From assembly GCF_029846715.1 (NCBI RefSeq), contig NZ_JARVWW010000011.1, forward strand, positions 124,001 through 188,000: 64,000 bases of DNA, read 5' to 3'. Within the stretch, counting starts at the first letter, position 1. Every line of letters begins with the position of its first letter. Made by a program: the position numbers and the translations under genes. This document shows positions 9,401 to 17,189 of this stretch, piece by piece. The notes under the pieces were generated by a model. The model had not been told where the DNA came from, did no database searches, and saw only the letters and a program-made list of their open reading frames with translations. This stretch comes from Bradyrhizobium nivariense. GTDB taxonomy: Bacteria > Pseudomonadota > Alphaproteobacteria > Rhizobiales > Xanthobacteraceae.

Positions 9401-9755
9401 GCTCGCTCATCGTCGTGAAGCCGCTGAGATCGGCAAACAGCACGGTGATGGTGCGGCGGTTGGCTTCGCTGTCGATCTTGTCCGGCTGCGGTCGAAATGC
9501 GTATTGGGAGTCGGCCGTCGGCGCCAGCGGTGGCGAGGAGGCCCGGATCGGGAATGTCACGCGGCTCGCCTGCATTGATGCCTGCCCGTCGGTCTTGGAG
9601 GCCTCACTGACGAGGGCGCCGCATTTCGGGCAATACGCGAAATCCGGTGCGCATGCATGGCCGCAACCGGGGCACGCGTTCGGCTGCTTCGTGCCGCACT
9701 TCGGGCAGAAAGCAAAGCCGCTCTGAACCTCGGAACCGCAACAAGAGCAGTTCAT
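6432..9755 (-). CDS. Zinc-ribbon / class III cyclase / AAA ATPase / TPR signalling protein
   Basis: The 1,107-residue protein has four parts. Residues 1-48 hold two zinc ribbons (four CxxC pairs). Residues about 100-285 are a class III cyclase with FADLSGFT (107-114), GDALLALFG (152-160) and SVTGDTVNTAQR (223-234). Residues about 300-700 are an ATPase of the AAA_16 type with Walker A GEAGIGKT (331-338) and a Walker B-like IIVEDLHWAD. The remainder is TPR-like helical repeats. Such proteins link protein-protein sensing to cyclase activity. The ATG at 9755 begins the zinc ribbon; the open frame extends upstream to 10,238 but overlaps the Crp-like gene. No strong ribosome site precedes the ATG. 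Confidence 0.88.
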   Translation of the reverse strand: MNCSCCGSEVQSGFAFCPKCGTKQPNACPGCGHACAPDFAYCPKCGALVSEASKTDGQASMQASRVTFPIRASSPPLAPTADSQYAFRPQPDKIDSEANRRTITVLFADLSGFTTMSERLDPEVVQTLQNELFEELTAAVQNFGGFVDKFIGDALLALFGAPAAHEDDPERAVRAALDMISRTARLGEHAKAYAGSPLLLHIGINTGHVVAGGLGVGAAKSYSVTGDTVNTAQRLQSMAPPGDVFVGPLTCRLTRHAFSYESLGEVALKGKMGSVLVHRLTGPLETPRATRGLDTLGLSAPMIGRDAELARLVGNLDRACGGAAQLVRLVGEAGIGKTRLVDEFVTRAGDEDRFTGVAIRRAVCSPLGEQSYGTLAAVLRSAYGIAPKATVAEAKAKLVTALSELGLSAEEADRLMPLYVHVLGLGDPDAVLQHVEPEQLRRQIFFAIRTVFERRLILSPLLIIVEDLHWADAVSLEALRFLMDRLERTRLMLLFTHRPMLELDQFGSGRISHTTLRLLPLSDADGQRLLAAYFSHGWSEPPGNLFSRILERAGGNPLFFEEIIRGLIEAGALGRDGSRWRIKSDEAAADIPASIQALLLARLDRLPHEVRRLAQEAAVIGPRFDAALLGATASERTKVEAGLELLCDAEIVEEVAGANSISLRSYRFTQTMLQDVIYQNLLLQRRIELHGRIGAALERLYGNEPERLEDLILLGHHFSLSASKPKGARYLRAAGDRARATYANDDAIRFYQQALAVLLAGGEREPERLVLYERIAELCAAAGRRITAEEHYQSALEGHRNAKDRIGEARILRKLGRLLWDAGKRIKAEAHYAEAAELLGGADAPIEWAHLLQERGRLAFRTGDHVAAARWADEALGYARCVPADADRQARLEAARAIAEALNTKGVALARLGRHQEAVREVEQSVAAAEAAGLLNVTCRGYTNLGVLYTIVDPAKAVEVCRRGLDVARRIGDLGFQARLLANFAVACCTFTDKCTEEGVPAAEKAIEIDRALDQREHLSVPLIVLGQIHQCHFRPDQAARCYNEAIEVASETGEPQQLFPCYDGLATLNLDRGNMPEAERYFALADDVCTRHGLDPAGLIVLPFLD

Positions 9756-9898
9756 GGGTCGAGACCCCGCGGGAGCCGCGATGGCGCGGTCTGCTGGACC
9801 CGGCCAAATGGGCCAGGATCCCGGCAAGGATGGGCTCGTCGCGCCGGAAGAGCAAGCGGTGGGTTGCGGCGCCCGCAGTTGCGGCCGCGAACGCGGCG

Positions 9899-10576
9899 TC
9901 ACTCCTCCCCGTATCCCCTTAGCCGTTCGATATCCAAAATAGTCACGCCACCATACTCCAACCGGAGCAACCCCTCTTTCTCGAGCCGGTTCAGCGCGCG
10001 GTTGGCATTCTGGCGGGACATTCCGGAAAGCGCGCCGATCTCCTCCTGGGTGATCTCCAGATGCGCGGTGGATTCCGGATAGAGGATCGGATTGAACAGC
10101 GAGGCGATGCTGCGGGCAAGCCGCGCGGTAGCATCCAGCGTGCGGTTGACCTCGAGCATGCCGATGAACTGGCCGAGCCGCTCGTTGAGCTGGCGCACCA
10201 GGAAGCGGTTGAAGCCAACGCTGTTCTCGAACAGCCACATGAAGGCGCTACGTTCCATCAGTGCGACGCGGCTGTTGCGCAGCGCGACCACGTCATAGCG
10301 GCGCGGCTCGTTCTTGAGCACGCTGCCTTCGCCGAACCAGGCCCCTGCCGTCAGCCCGGCAAGACTCGTCTCCTTGCCGTCGCGCGAGACCCCGCCCATC
10401 CGGGCAAGCCCAAAGACCATGCCGGCCCAATAGTCGAACGTGTCGCCGCGCATGAACACGGTCTCGCCGGTGCCGTAGGAGCGCTCGGTGATCCCGGTAC
10501 GCGCGACCTCGATCTCCCTTTCGGTGAGCTCGCGCGACCAGGCAGCGACTCGCTTCAGTTGATCCTCTGAAATCAT
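9899..10576 (-). CDS. Crp/Fnr-family transcriptional regulator
   Basis: The 225 residues comprise a cyclic-nucleotide-binding-like domain (about 15-130), a dimerisation helix and a winged helix-turn-helix (about 175-215; ITQEEIGALSGMSRQNANR). No N-terminal Cys cluster exists, so it is not an oxygen-sensing Fnr. The phosphate-binding cassette reads FGEG...PRRYDVVA; where E. coli Crp has Arg-Ser-Ala, this has Arg-Tyr-Asp, so cAMP binding is uncertain. It lies just upstream of the large cyclase on the same strand (143-base gap), which suggests a functional link. The start at 10576 is the only ATG fitting the domain; its ribosome site is weak. Confidence 0.87.
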   Translation of the reverse strand: MISEDQLKRVAAWSRELTEREIEVARTGITERSYGTGETVFMRGDTFDYWAGMVFGLARMGGVSRDGKETSLAGLTAGAWFGEGSVLKNEPRRYDVVALRNSRVALMERSAFMWLFENSVGFNRFLVRQLNERLGQFIGMLEVNRTLDATARLARSIASLFNPILYPESTAHLEITQEEIGALSGMSRQNANRALNRLEKEGLLRLEYGGVTILDIERLRGYGEE

Positions 10577-10910
10577 GATCCCGAAGCCAGCCGCACCGTT
10601 CGTCACTCCTTGCTCTGCTGCATTGCAGCATGACGGTTTCGACCACCATCCGACGAAAGATGGAGGCTGCTCCCGCCCGAAAAACTTTGTCGCAGAATTG
10701 TCAGGCGGGAGACATTTCAAAATAGCGCTTTCCCCTATTGAGGACCACCTCGGACGATGCGGCTTTTGATCCCAAAAGGAACGAGAGTGGCGCGGCTCCG
10801 GTCGAGACCATCTGCTGCATGGCCTCACCGGCACGGCCGTACTAGGATCGCCCGACAGGAACGGACGAAGAGCGCCACTGAATGCGCCATCACCGGGAGG
10901 GATTTGTTTG
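10577..10910. other. Divergent intergenic region between crp-like gene and liv cluster
   Basis: These 334 bases hold no gene that I can support. A weak plus-strand promoter candidate is TTGTCA (10698-10703), a 17-base spacer, then AATAGC (10721-10726). A strong GGGAGGG ribosome site at 10895-10901 belongs to the ATPase gene. I did not find a Crp-type TGTGA-N6-TCACA site. Confidence 0.5.
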
Positions 10911-11732
10911 GTGGCTACCAGTCTTGAAGTGCGCGGCGTGTCCTTGCGATTCGGCGGCGTTCGTGCGTTGACCGATGTCGGCTTCGCCATCAGGGAGGGC
11001 GAGCTGTTCTCGATCATCGGCCCCAACGGCGCCGGCAAGACCTCGATCGTGAACTGTATTTCCGGCCGCTACAAGCCGACCGAAGGCCAGCTGTTCTACC
11101 AGGGCCGCGACATCACCGGCCTGACGCCCAACGCGCGCGCTTCGCTCGGCATCGGCCGCACCTTCCAGAACCTGGCGCTGTTCCACCATATGAGCGTGCT
11201 CGACAACATCATGGTCGGCCGCCATCACCTCCTGAAGAACAATTTCCTCACGGGCTCGCTGTACTGGCTCACTGGCGCGCGCAAGGAAGAGCTCGAACAC
11301 CGCCGCAAGGTCGAGGAGATCATCGACTTTCTCGACCTCCAATCGGTGCGAAAGGCGCAGGCGGGCACCCTCTCCTATGGCCTGCGCAAGCGCGTGGAGC
11401 TCGCCCGCGCCATGGCGCTGGAGCCGCGCCTCATTCTCCTCGACGAGCCGATGGCCGGCATGAACTTCGAGGAGAAGGAGGACATGGCCCGCTACATCGT
11501 CGATCTCAACGAGGAGTTCGGCATGACAGTGGTGATGATCGAACACGACATGGGCGTGGTGATGGACATCTCCCACCGCGTCATGGTGCTGGATTTCGGC
11601 CGCAAGATCGCCGAGGGCGATCCGGCCGCCGTGCTCGCCGATCCCCACGTCAGGCGCGCCTATCTCGGCGAGGAGGACGAGGTGCTGGTCGATCCGGACG
11701 ATGCTCCGCCGGCGCAGGAGAGCGCGGCATGA
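10911..11732 (+). CDS. livG: Branched-chain-type ABC transporter ATP-binding protein (LivG-like)
   Basis: This 273-residue ATPase drives import through the LivH/LivM pair encoded downstream. Walker A is GPNGAGKT (about 37-44), the signature is the variant LSYGLRKRVELARAMA, Walker B is LILLDEP and the switch His lies in IEHDMG, followed by the LivG-type C-terminus. A GTG at 10911 and a TTG at 10908 are adjacent; GTG was chosen for its spacing from the GGGAGGG site. The last four bases overlap the next gene (ATGA), so translation is probably coupled. The acidic tail (DEVLVDPDDAP) is longer than in E. coli LivG. The substrate is probably not an ordinary amino acid, given the neighbouring ligases. 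Confidence 0.92.
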   Translation: MATSLEVRGVSLRFGGVRALTDVGFAIREGELFSIIGPNGAGKTSIVNCISGRYKPTEGQLFYQGRDITGLTPNARASLGIGRTFQNLALFHHMSVLDNIMVGRHHLLKNNFLTGSLYWLTGARKEELEHRRKVEEIIDFLDLQSVRKAQAGTLSYGLRKRVELARAMALEPRLILLDEPMAGMNFEEKEDMARYIVDLNEEFGMTVVMIEHDMGVVMDISHRVMVLDFGRKIAEGDPAAVLADPHVRRAYLGEEDEVLVDPDDAPPAQESAA

Positions 11733-13660
11733 TGGATTACGCAGGGCGCGTCGCGCAGGCAGACACCTACCCAAAAATGCTCCGGCTCAACGCGAAGGAG
11801 TACGGCAATGAGATCGCGCTGCGCGAGAAGGATCTCGGACTGTGGCGCCCGTTCACCTGGAACGACTACCAGACGCGGGTGCGCGACTTCGCGCTCGGCC
11901 TCGTCGAACTGGGCCTGGGGCGCGAGGATGTCATCGGCATCATCGGCGACAACCGGCCGGACTGGGTCGCGGCGGAAATCGCCACCCATGCGGTTGGTGG
12001 ATTGAGCCTCGGGCTCTATCGCGACGTGCTGGATGAAGAGGCCTCCTATCTGCTCAACTACGGTGAAGCCCAACTCGTCTTCGCCGAGGACGAGGAGCAG
12101 GTCGACAAGCTGCTTGTGCTTGCCGAGCGTGTGCCGAGGCTGAAGCACATCATCTATTCCGACCCGCGCGGCATGCGGAAATATGACGATCCGCGTTTGA
12201 TGTCGGCAGAGAAATTTGCCGAGCTCGGCCGGGCGCGGGCTACGCGCGAACCGGAACTTTACGATCGGCTGGTCGACGCGACCAAGGGTGAGGACGTCGC
12301 TATCCTCTGCACGACGTCAGGCACCACCTCGCATCCAAAACTTGCGATGCTCGCCGCCGGCCGCGTGCTCGGCCATTGCGCGACCTATCTCGCCTTCGAC
12401 CCGAAAGGGCCGGACGACGAATACGTCTCGGTGCTGCCGCTGCCCTGGATCATGGAACAGGTCTATGTGCTCGGCAAAGGCCTCTTGTGCCGGATGAAGA
12501 TCAACTTCGTCGAAGAGCCCGACACCATGATGAACGATCTGCGCGAGATCGCGCCGACATTCGTGCTCTACGCCCCTCGGGTCTGGGAATCGATCGCCGC
12601 CGACGTCCGCGCCAAGGTGATGGACGCAACGGCGTTCAAGCAGCGCCTTTTCGATATCGGCATGAAGAGCGGGCTTGCCGCGCTCGAGCAGCGCAAGCGT
12701 TCCGGCTTTGCCGACGCGATCCTGTTCCGCGCGCTGCGCGACCGCCTCGGCTTCACCCGCCTACGTTCGGCCGCGACCGGCGGCGCGGCACTCGGCCCCG
12801 AGACCTTCAAATTCTTCCAGGCCATGGGCGTGCCGCTGCGCACGCTCTATGGCCAGACGGAATTGCTCGGAGCCTACACGCTGCATCCCGAGGGTAAGGT
12901 CGATCCTGACACCACCGGCGTGCCGATGGCCGACAGCGTCGAAATCCGCATCGACAACGCCGACGTTCACGGCGTCGGCGAGATCGTGGTGCGGCATCCC
13001 CACATGTTCCTCGGTTACTACAAGAACCCGGAGGCGAGCGTCGCCGACATCCGGGAAGGCTGGATGCTGTCCGGTGACGCCGGCTATTTCAACGACAACA
13101 AGCAGCTCGTGGTCATCGACCGGATCAAGGATCTCGCCGAGACCTCGCGCGGCGAGCGTTTCTCGCCCCAGTTCATCGAGAACAAGCTGAAATTCTCGCC
13201 TTATATCGCGGAAGCCGTGGTGCTTGGCGCTGGCCGCGACGCGCTCGCGGCGATGATCTGCATCCGCTACTCCATCATCTCCAAATGGGCGGAGAAGAAC
13301 CGGCTCTCGTTCACGACCTACAGCGACCTCGCCTCGCGGCCCGAGGTCTACGCACTGCTCCGCAAGGAGGTCGAGACCGTCAACGTCACGCTGCCGCCGG
13401 CGCAGCGCATCTCCCGCTTCCTGCTGCTCTACAAGGAGCTCGACGCCGACGACGGCGAGCTCACCCGCACGCGAAAAGTGCGCCGCAGTGTCATCAACGA
13501 GAAATACGAAGGCATCATCGACGCGATCTACCGCGGCGACGCCGACATCCCCGTCGACACCGTGATCCGCTTCCAGGACGGCACCACGCAAAGGGTGCGG
13601 ACGACGCTGCGGGTGGTGGATCTGGGCGGACCGGGGCATCTGGCGGAGGCCGCGGAGTGA
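11729..13660 (+). CDS. AMP-dependent acyl-CoA synthetase, long-chain type
   Basis: The 643-residue enzyme belongs to the ANL superfamily and should form an acyl-adenylate and then a CoA thioester. The P-loop reads TTSGTTSHPK (about 190-200), a slight variant of TSGTTGxPK. YGQTELLGAY is the A5 motif, LSGDAGYF the A7 region and DRIKDLAETSRGERFSP the hinge. Length and layout match FadD15-type ligases. Its gene lies between livG and livH with an ATGA overlap to livG, so it is part of the uptake operon; the imported acid is probably activated on entry. The acid could be aromatic, alicyclic or a fatty acid. Confidence 0.9.
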   Translation: MMDYAGRVAQADTYPKMLRLNAKEYGNEIALREKDLGLWRPFTWNDYQTRVRDFALGLVELGLGREDVIGIIGDNRPDWVAAEIATHAVGGLSLGLYRDVLDEEASYLLNYGEAQLVFAEDEEQVDKLLVLAERVPRLKHIIYSDPRGMRKYDDPRLMSAEKFAELGRARATREPELYDRLVDATKGEDVAILCTTSGTTSHPKLAMLAAGRVLGHCATYLAFDPKGPDDEYVSVLPLPWIMEQVYVLGKGLLCRMKINFVEEPDTMMNDLREIAPTFVLYAPRVWESIAADVRAKVMDATAFKQRLFDIGMKSGLAALEQRKRSGFADAILFRALRDRLGFTRLRSAATGGAALGPETFKFFQAMGVPLRTLYGQTELLGAYTLHPEGKVDPDTTGVPMADSVEIRIDNADVHGVGEIVVRHPHMFLGYYKNPEASVADIREGWMLSGDAGYFNDNKQLVVIDRIKDLAETSRGERFSPQFIENKLKFSPYIAEAVVLGAGRDALAAMICIRYSIISKWAEKNRLSFTTYSDLASRPEVYALLRKEVETVNVTLPPAQRISRFLLLYKELDADDGELTRTRKVRRSVINEKYEGIIDAIYRGDADIPVDTVIRFQDGTTQRVRTTLRVVDLGGPGHLAEAAE

Positions 13661-13700
13661 GCACGCTTCCGACACAGAGCGCATTGCCCATCGATGAACC

Positions 13701-13723
13701 CTCTCCTGCGCAGGCGGGGAGAG
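13701..13723. repeat. Short palindrome within the liv operon
   Basis: CTCTCC and GGAGAG arms flank a GC-rich centre in the 82-base gap between the ligase and livH. It resembles the hairpin at 2201-2220 and is probably a dispersed short repeat. It could lower expression of the genes downstream or protect the upstream mRNA. Confidence 0.4.
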
Positions 13724-13742
13724 GCGAAGGATAGCATATCAC

Positions 13743-14636
13743 ATGAACACCGCCTTCCTCATCCAGCTCCTGGTCAACGGCCTCGTGGTCGGCACGCTCT
13801 ATGGCGTGGTCGCGATGTCGTTTGTGCTGATCTACAAGGCCACCCAGGTCGTCAATTTCGCGCAGGGCGAGCTCTTGCTGGTCGGAGCCTGGGTGTGCTG
13901 GACCTTGCTCGCGAAATACCAGGTGCCGTTCTGGATCGGCATGCCGATGACGCTCGTGTTCATGTTCGTGTTCGGCATCGCGGTGCAGGTCCTGATCCTG
14001 CGGCCGATGATCGGCGAACCCATCATCTCGGTCATCATGGTGACGATCGGCCTGTCCACCGTGCTGCAGGCGACGCTGAAATGGATGTTCGGCGTCAATC
14101 CGCAGCCGTTCCCGCGCGTATTCGAGAGCCAGTCTGTCAGCCTGTTCGGGCTCCAGATCCAGACCGTCTATGTCATGAGCCTCGTGGTCTCGGTCGCGAT
14201 GATGATCGGCATGGCCTGGTTCTTCCGCGCGTCAAAGTACGGCCTTGCGATGCGCGCCACCGCGTTCAACCAGCAGGTGGCGCAGTCGCTCGGCATTTCG
14301 GTCAAAAGCGTGTTCGCGATGGCGTGGGCGATCTCGGCTACGGTGTCGGCGGTCGCGGGCGTCGTGGTCGCGGTCGTGAACGGCGTATCCTCGGGCCTTG
14401 CCGCCTACGGCATCAAAGTGTTTCCGGCGGCGATCCTCGGCGGGCTCGATTCCGTCGGCGGCGCCGTGCTCGGCGGCATCATCATCGGGCTACTCGAGAA
14501 CATCGCGCAATATGTCGACAGCGAGTATCTGCACTGGGGCAATCTCTATGAGATCGCCCCGTTCTACGTCCTCATCATCGTGCTGATGATCAAGCCCTAC
14601 GGCCTGTTCGGCACCCACGACATCGAGCGGATCTGA
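13743..14636 (+). CDS. livH: Branched-chain-type ABC transporter permease (LivH-like)
   Basis: The 297-residue inner-membrane permease has about eight hydrophobic segments and the LivH hallmarks: an opening FLIQLLVNGLVVGTLYGVVA, the cytoplasmic loop RATAFNQQVAQSLGISVK that contacts the ATPase, and AAILGGLDSVGGAVLGG near the C-terminus. It pairs with LivM encoded three bases downstream. The start follows a GAAGGA site at a somewhat long distance. Substrate range follows the binding protein. Confidence 0.93.
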   Translation: MNTAFLIQLLVNGLVVGTLYGVVAMSFVLIYKATQVVNFAQGELLLVGAWVCWTLLAKYQVPFWIGMPMTLVFMFVFGIAVQVLILRPMIGEPIISVIMVTIGLSTVLQATLKWMFGVNPQPFPRVFESQSVSLFGLQIQTVYVMSLVVSVAMMIGMAWFFRASKYGLAMRATAFNQQVAQSLGISVKSVFAMAWAISATVSAVAGVVVAVVNGVSSGLAAYGIKVFPAAILGGLDSVGGAVLGGIIIGLLENIAQYVDSEYLHWGNLYEIAPFYVLIIVLMIKPYGLFGTHDIERI

Positions 14637-14639
14637 CCC

Positions 14640-15713
14640 ATGGCCGGCCCTGCCCTCATCCCCGCTGGTGATTTCCGCACCTCTTACGCGGCCGACACCA
14701 CGATCTTTCCGACCACAACCAGCCGCAACTTTGCGATTATCGGCGTGCTGCTGCTCTGCCTCGTGCCGCAATTCCTTGGCGGTTACTGGCTCAGCATCCT
14801 CATCCAGATCGGCATCTTCTCGATCGCGGCCCTCGGGCTGAACATCCTGGTCGGCTTCACCGGCCAGATCTCCATCGGGCATGCGGCCTTCTTCCTGCTC
14901 GGCGCTTTCACCTCGGCCTACATCTCCAACAACGCGCCGATCCCGGTGTTCTTCGCGATCCCGCTCGCGGGCGTCGTCACCGCGCTGGTCGGGCTGATCT
15001 TCGGCATCCCGGCGGCGCGGCTGAAGGGGCTCTACCTCGTGATCGCGACGCTCGCGGCGCAGTATATCCTGCTCGACTTCTTCTCGCGCGCGGAGTGGTT
15101 CACCGGCGGCTCGGTGCCGGCCAGCGCCAATCCGTTCTCGATCTTCGGCTACACGCTACGCGGCGACAGGCAATATTTCTATGTCGTGCTCGCCTATGTG
15201 ATCGCGAGCTACGTCCTCGTCACCAATCTGATGCGTACGCGCGACGGCCGCGCGCTGGTGGCGATCCGCGACCATTATCTCTCCGCGGAGATCATGGGCA
15301 TCAACCTCACCAAGTACCGCACGCTGTCATTTGGCCTCGCCGCCTTCTTTGCCGGCATCGCCGGCGCGCTCTATGCGCACTACCAGCTCGTGGTATCGCA
15401 AGAGGGCTTCGGTATCGAGCGCTCGATCCTGTTTCTCGCCATGATCATCATCGGCGGCACCGGTTCGATCATGGGCACGCTGATGGGCACCGCCTTCGTG
15501 GTGCTGCTGCCGGAAACGATGGAGTTCCTCAGCGTGGCGCTGAAGGGCGGCGCGATCGACAAGGCGCTGTCGCTCAACAACAATATCACCTTCCTGCGCG
15601 AGATCGCGATCGGGGTGATCATCATCGCGTTCCTGATGTTCGAGCCGGACGGGCTCGCCCATCGCTGGCGACAGATCAAGGCGTACTGGAAACTCTACCC
15701 GTTCTCGCATTGA
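14640..15713 (+). CDS. livM: Branched-chain-type ABC transporter permease (LivM-like)
   Basis: The 357-residue permease follows livH after three bases. It has a polar N-terminus of about 28 residues, then multiple membrane spans. LNILVGFTGQISIGHAAFF is the LivM signature; DGRALVAIRDHYLSAEIMG is the coupling loop, and IIIGGTGSIMGTLMG the late conserved segment. With LivH it forms the membrane channel. Translation is probably coupled to livH. Confidence 0.93.
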   Translation: MAGPALIPAGDFRTSYAADTTIFPTTTSRNFAIIGVLLLCLVPQFLGGYWLSILIQIGIFSIAALGLNILVGFTGQISIGHAAFFLLGAFTSAYISNNAPIPVFFAIPLAGVVTALVGLIFGIPAARLKGLYLVIATLAAQYILLDFFSRAEWFTGGSVPASANPFSIFGYTLRGDRQYFYVVLAYVIASYVLVTNLMRTRDGRALVAIRDHYLSAEIMGINLTKYRTLSFGLAAFFAGIAGALYAHYQLVVSQEGFGIERSILFLAMIIIGGTGSIMGTLMGTAFVVLLPETMEFLSVALKGGAIDKALSLNNNITFLREIAIGVIIIAFLMFEPDGLAHRWRQIKAYWKLYPFSH

Positions 15714-15759
15714 GCGCGGGCAACTCTCTAACCAACAAATAAACAGGAGGAGGCAACCA

Positions 15760-17043
15760 ATGAAGACAAAATCCATTTTGAGCACGGCATCGATTGCACT
15801 GGCGATCGCAGCATTCTCCGCGAGCGCGCAGGCACAGATCGCCATCGGCCATCTCGCCGATTATTCCGGCGGCACCTCCGACGTCGGCACGCCCTACGGC
15901 CAGGCCGTCGCCGACACCTTCGCCTGGGTCAACAAGAACGGCGGCGTCGGCGGCAAGCAGCTCAGCGTCGACACCAACGATTACGGCTACCAGGTGCCGC
16001 GCGCGATCGCGCTCTACAAGAAATGGTCGGCGCCCGACAGCAAGGTCGCGGCGATCATGGGCTGGGGCACGGCGGACACCGAGGCGCTGACCGGCTTCCT
16101 CGCGCAGGACAAGATCCCCGACATGTCCGGCTCCTACGCCGCCGCACTCACCGATCCCGAAGGCGTCAGCGGCAAGGCCAAGCCCGCGCCCTATAATTTC
16201 TTCTACGGCCCGAGCTATTCGGACTCGCTGCGCGCGATGCTGATGTGGGCGGCCGAGGACTGGAAGGCGAAAGGCAAGCCCGGCAAGCCGAAATTCGTGC
16301 ACATGGGCGCCAACCATCCCTATCCGAACGCGCCGAAGGCCGCCGGCGAAGCCATGGCGCAGGAGCTCGGTTTCGAGGTGCTGCCGCCGCTGGTGTTCGC
16401 GCTCGCGCCGGGTGACTACAGCGCGCAGTGCCTGAGCCTGAAATCCTCGGGTGCCAATTATGCCTATCTCGGCAATACCGCCGCTTCCAACATCTCGGTG
16501 ATGAAGGCCTGCAAGACCGCCGGCGTCGACATTCAGTTCCTTGGCAATGTCTGGGGCATGGACGAGAACGCCGCCAAGACCGCGAGCGATGCCGCCGATG
16601 GCGTGATCTTTCCGCTGCGCACCGCTGTGAGTTGGGGCGGCGATGCGCCCGGCATGAAGACGGTGATGGAGATCTCGAAGATGTCCGACCCCACCGGTAA
16701 GGTCTATCGCCCGGTGCACTACATCGCCGCCGTCTGCTCGGCGCTCTACATGAAGGAAGCGCTCGACTGGGCCGCCAAGAACGGCGGCGCGACCGGCGAC
16801 AACGTCGTGAAGGGATTTTACCAGAAGAAGGATTGGGTGCCTTCAGGCATGGAAGGCGTCTGCAATCCCTCGACCTGGACCGACAAGGACCACCGCGGCA
16901 CGCTGAAGGTCGACCTCTATCGGACAAAGATCACCGGTGCGACCGACGGCGACCTCAACGACCTGATGGCCAAGGGCACCATCAAGCTCGAGAAGGTCAA
17001 GACCGTCGAGCTGCCGCGCAAGCCGGAATTACTTGGGTGGTGA
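15760..17043 (+). CDS. livK: ABC transporter substrate-binding protein of the liv cluster
   Basis: The 427-residue periplasmic protein begins with a clear signal peptide (MKTKSILSTASIALAIAAF, cleavage after SAQA). Its Peripla_BP fold includes IAIGHLADYSGGTSDVG. A very strong ribosome site (AGGAGGAGG, seven bases before the ATG) suggests higher expression than the membrane genes, as usual for binding proteins. It differs clearly from the protein ending at 191. Cys residues at about 227 and 248 may form a disulfide. The ligand is not readable, but the linked CoA ligases suggest a carboxylic acid. The symbol denotes family position, not a proven ligand. Confidence 0.9.
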   Translation: MKTKSILSTASIALAIAAFSASAQAQIAIGHLADYSGGTSDVGTPYGQAVADTFAWVNKNGGVGGKQLSVDTNDYGYQVPRAIALYKKWSAPDSKVAAIMGWGTADTEALTGFLAQDKIPDMSGSYAAALTDPEGVSGKAKPAPYNFFYGPSYSDSLRAMLMWAAEDWKAKGKPGKPKFVHMGANHPYPNAPKAAGEAMAQELGFEVLPPLVFALAPGDYSAQCLSLKSSGANYAYLGNTAASNISVMKACKTAGVDIQFLGNVWGMDENAAKTASDAADGVIFPLRTAVSWGGDAPGMKTVMEISKMSDPTGKVYRPVHYIAAVCSALYMKEALDWAAKNGGATGDNVVKGFYQKKDWVPSGMEGVCNPSTWTDKDHRGTLKVDLYRTKITGATDGDLNDLMAKGTIKLEKVKTVELPRKPELLGW

Positions 17044-17070
17044 GCCCCCGCTTTCGCCCCACGCACAACT

Positions 17071-17170
17071 GTCATCCCCCGCGAAAGCGGGGGATCCAGT
17101 ACGCCGTGGCTTCTCGGTGAATCTCCGGCGTCTCTGGAATACTGCGTCACCCGCCTTCGCGGGTGACGAC
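17071..17170. repeat. About 100-base double-hairpin repeat inside the liv operon
   Basis: The element starts with CCCCCGC-GAAA-GCGGGGG (17075-17093) and ends with GTCACCCG-CCTTCG-CGGGTGAC, joined by about 50 bases. I recognise it as a dispersed intergenic element of Bradyrhizobium. It fills most of the 146-base gap between livK and livF. The first hairpin is strong enough to stabilise upstream mRNA or cause partial termination, which would set the binding protein above the ATPase. Confidence 0.75.
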
Positions 17171-17189
17171 ATCGAGAGAGTAACTGACC

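Noticed and set aside
9756..10238. N-terminal extension of the zinc-ribbon cyclase to 10238
   Set aside because: The extension overlaps the Crp-like gene out of frame and lacks similarity; the zinc ribbon starts at the ATG at 9755.
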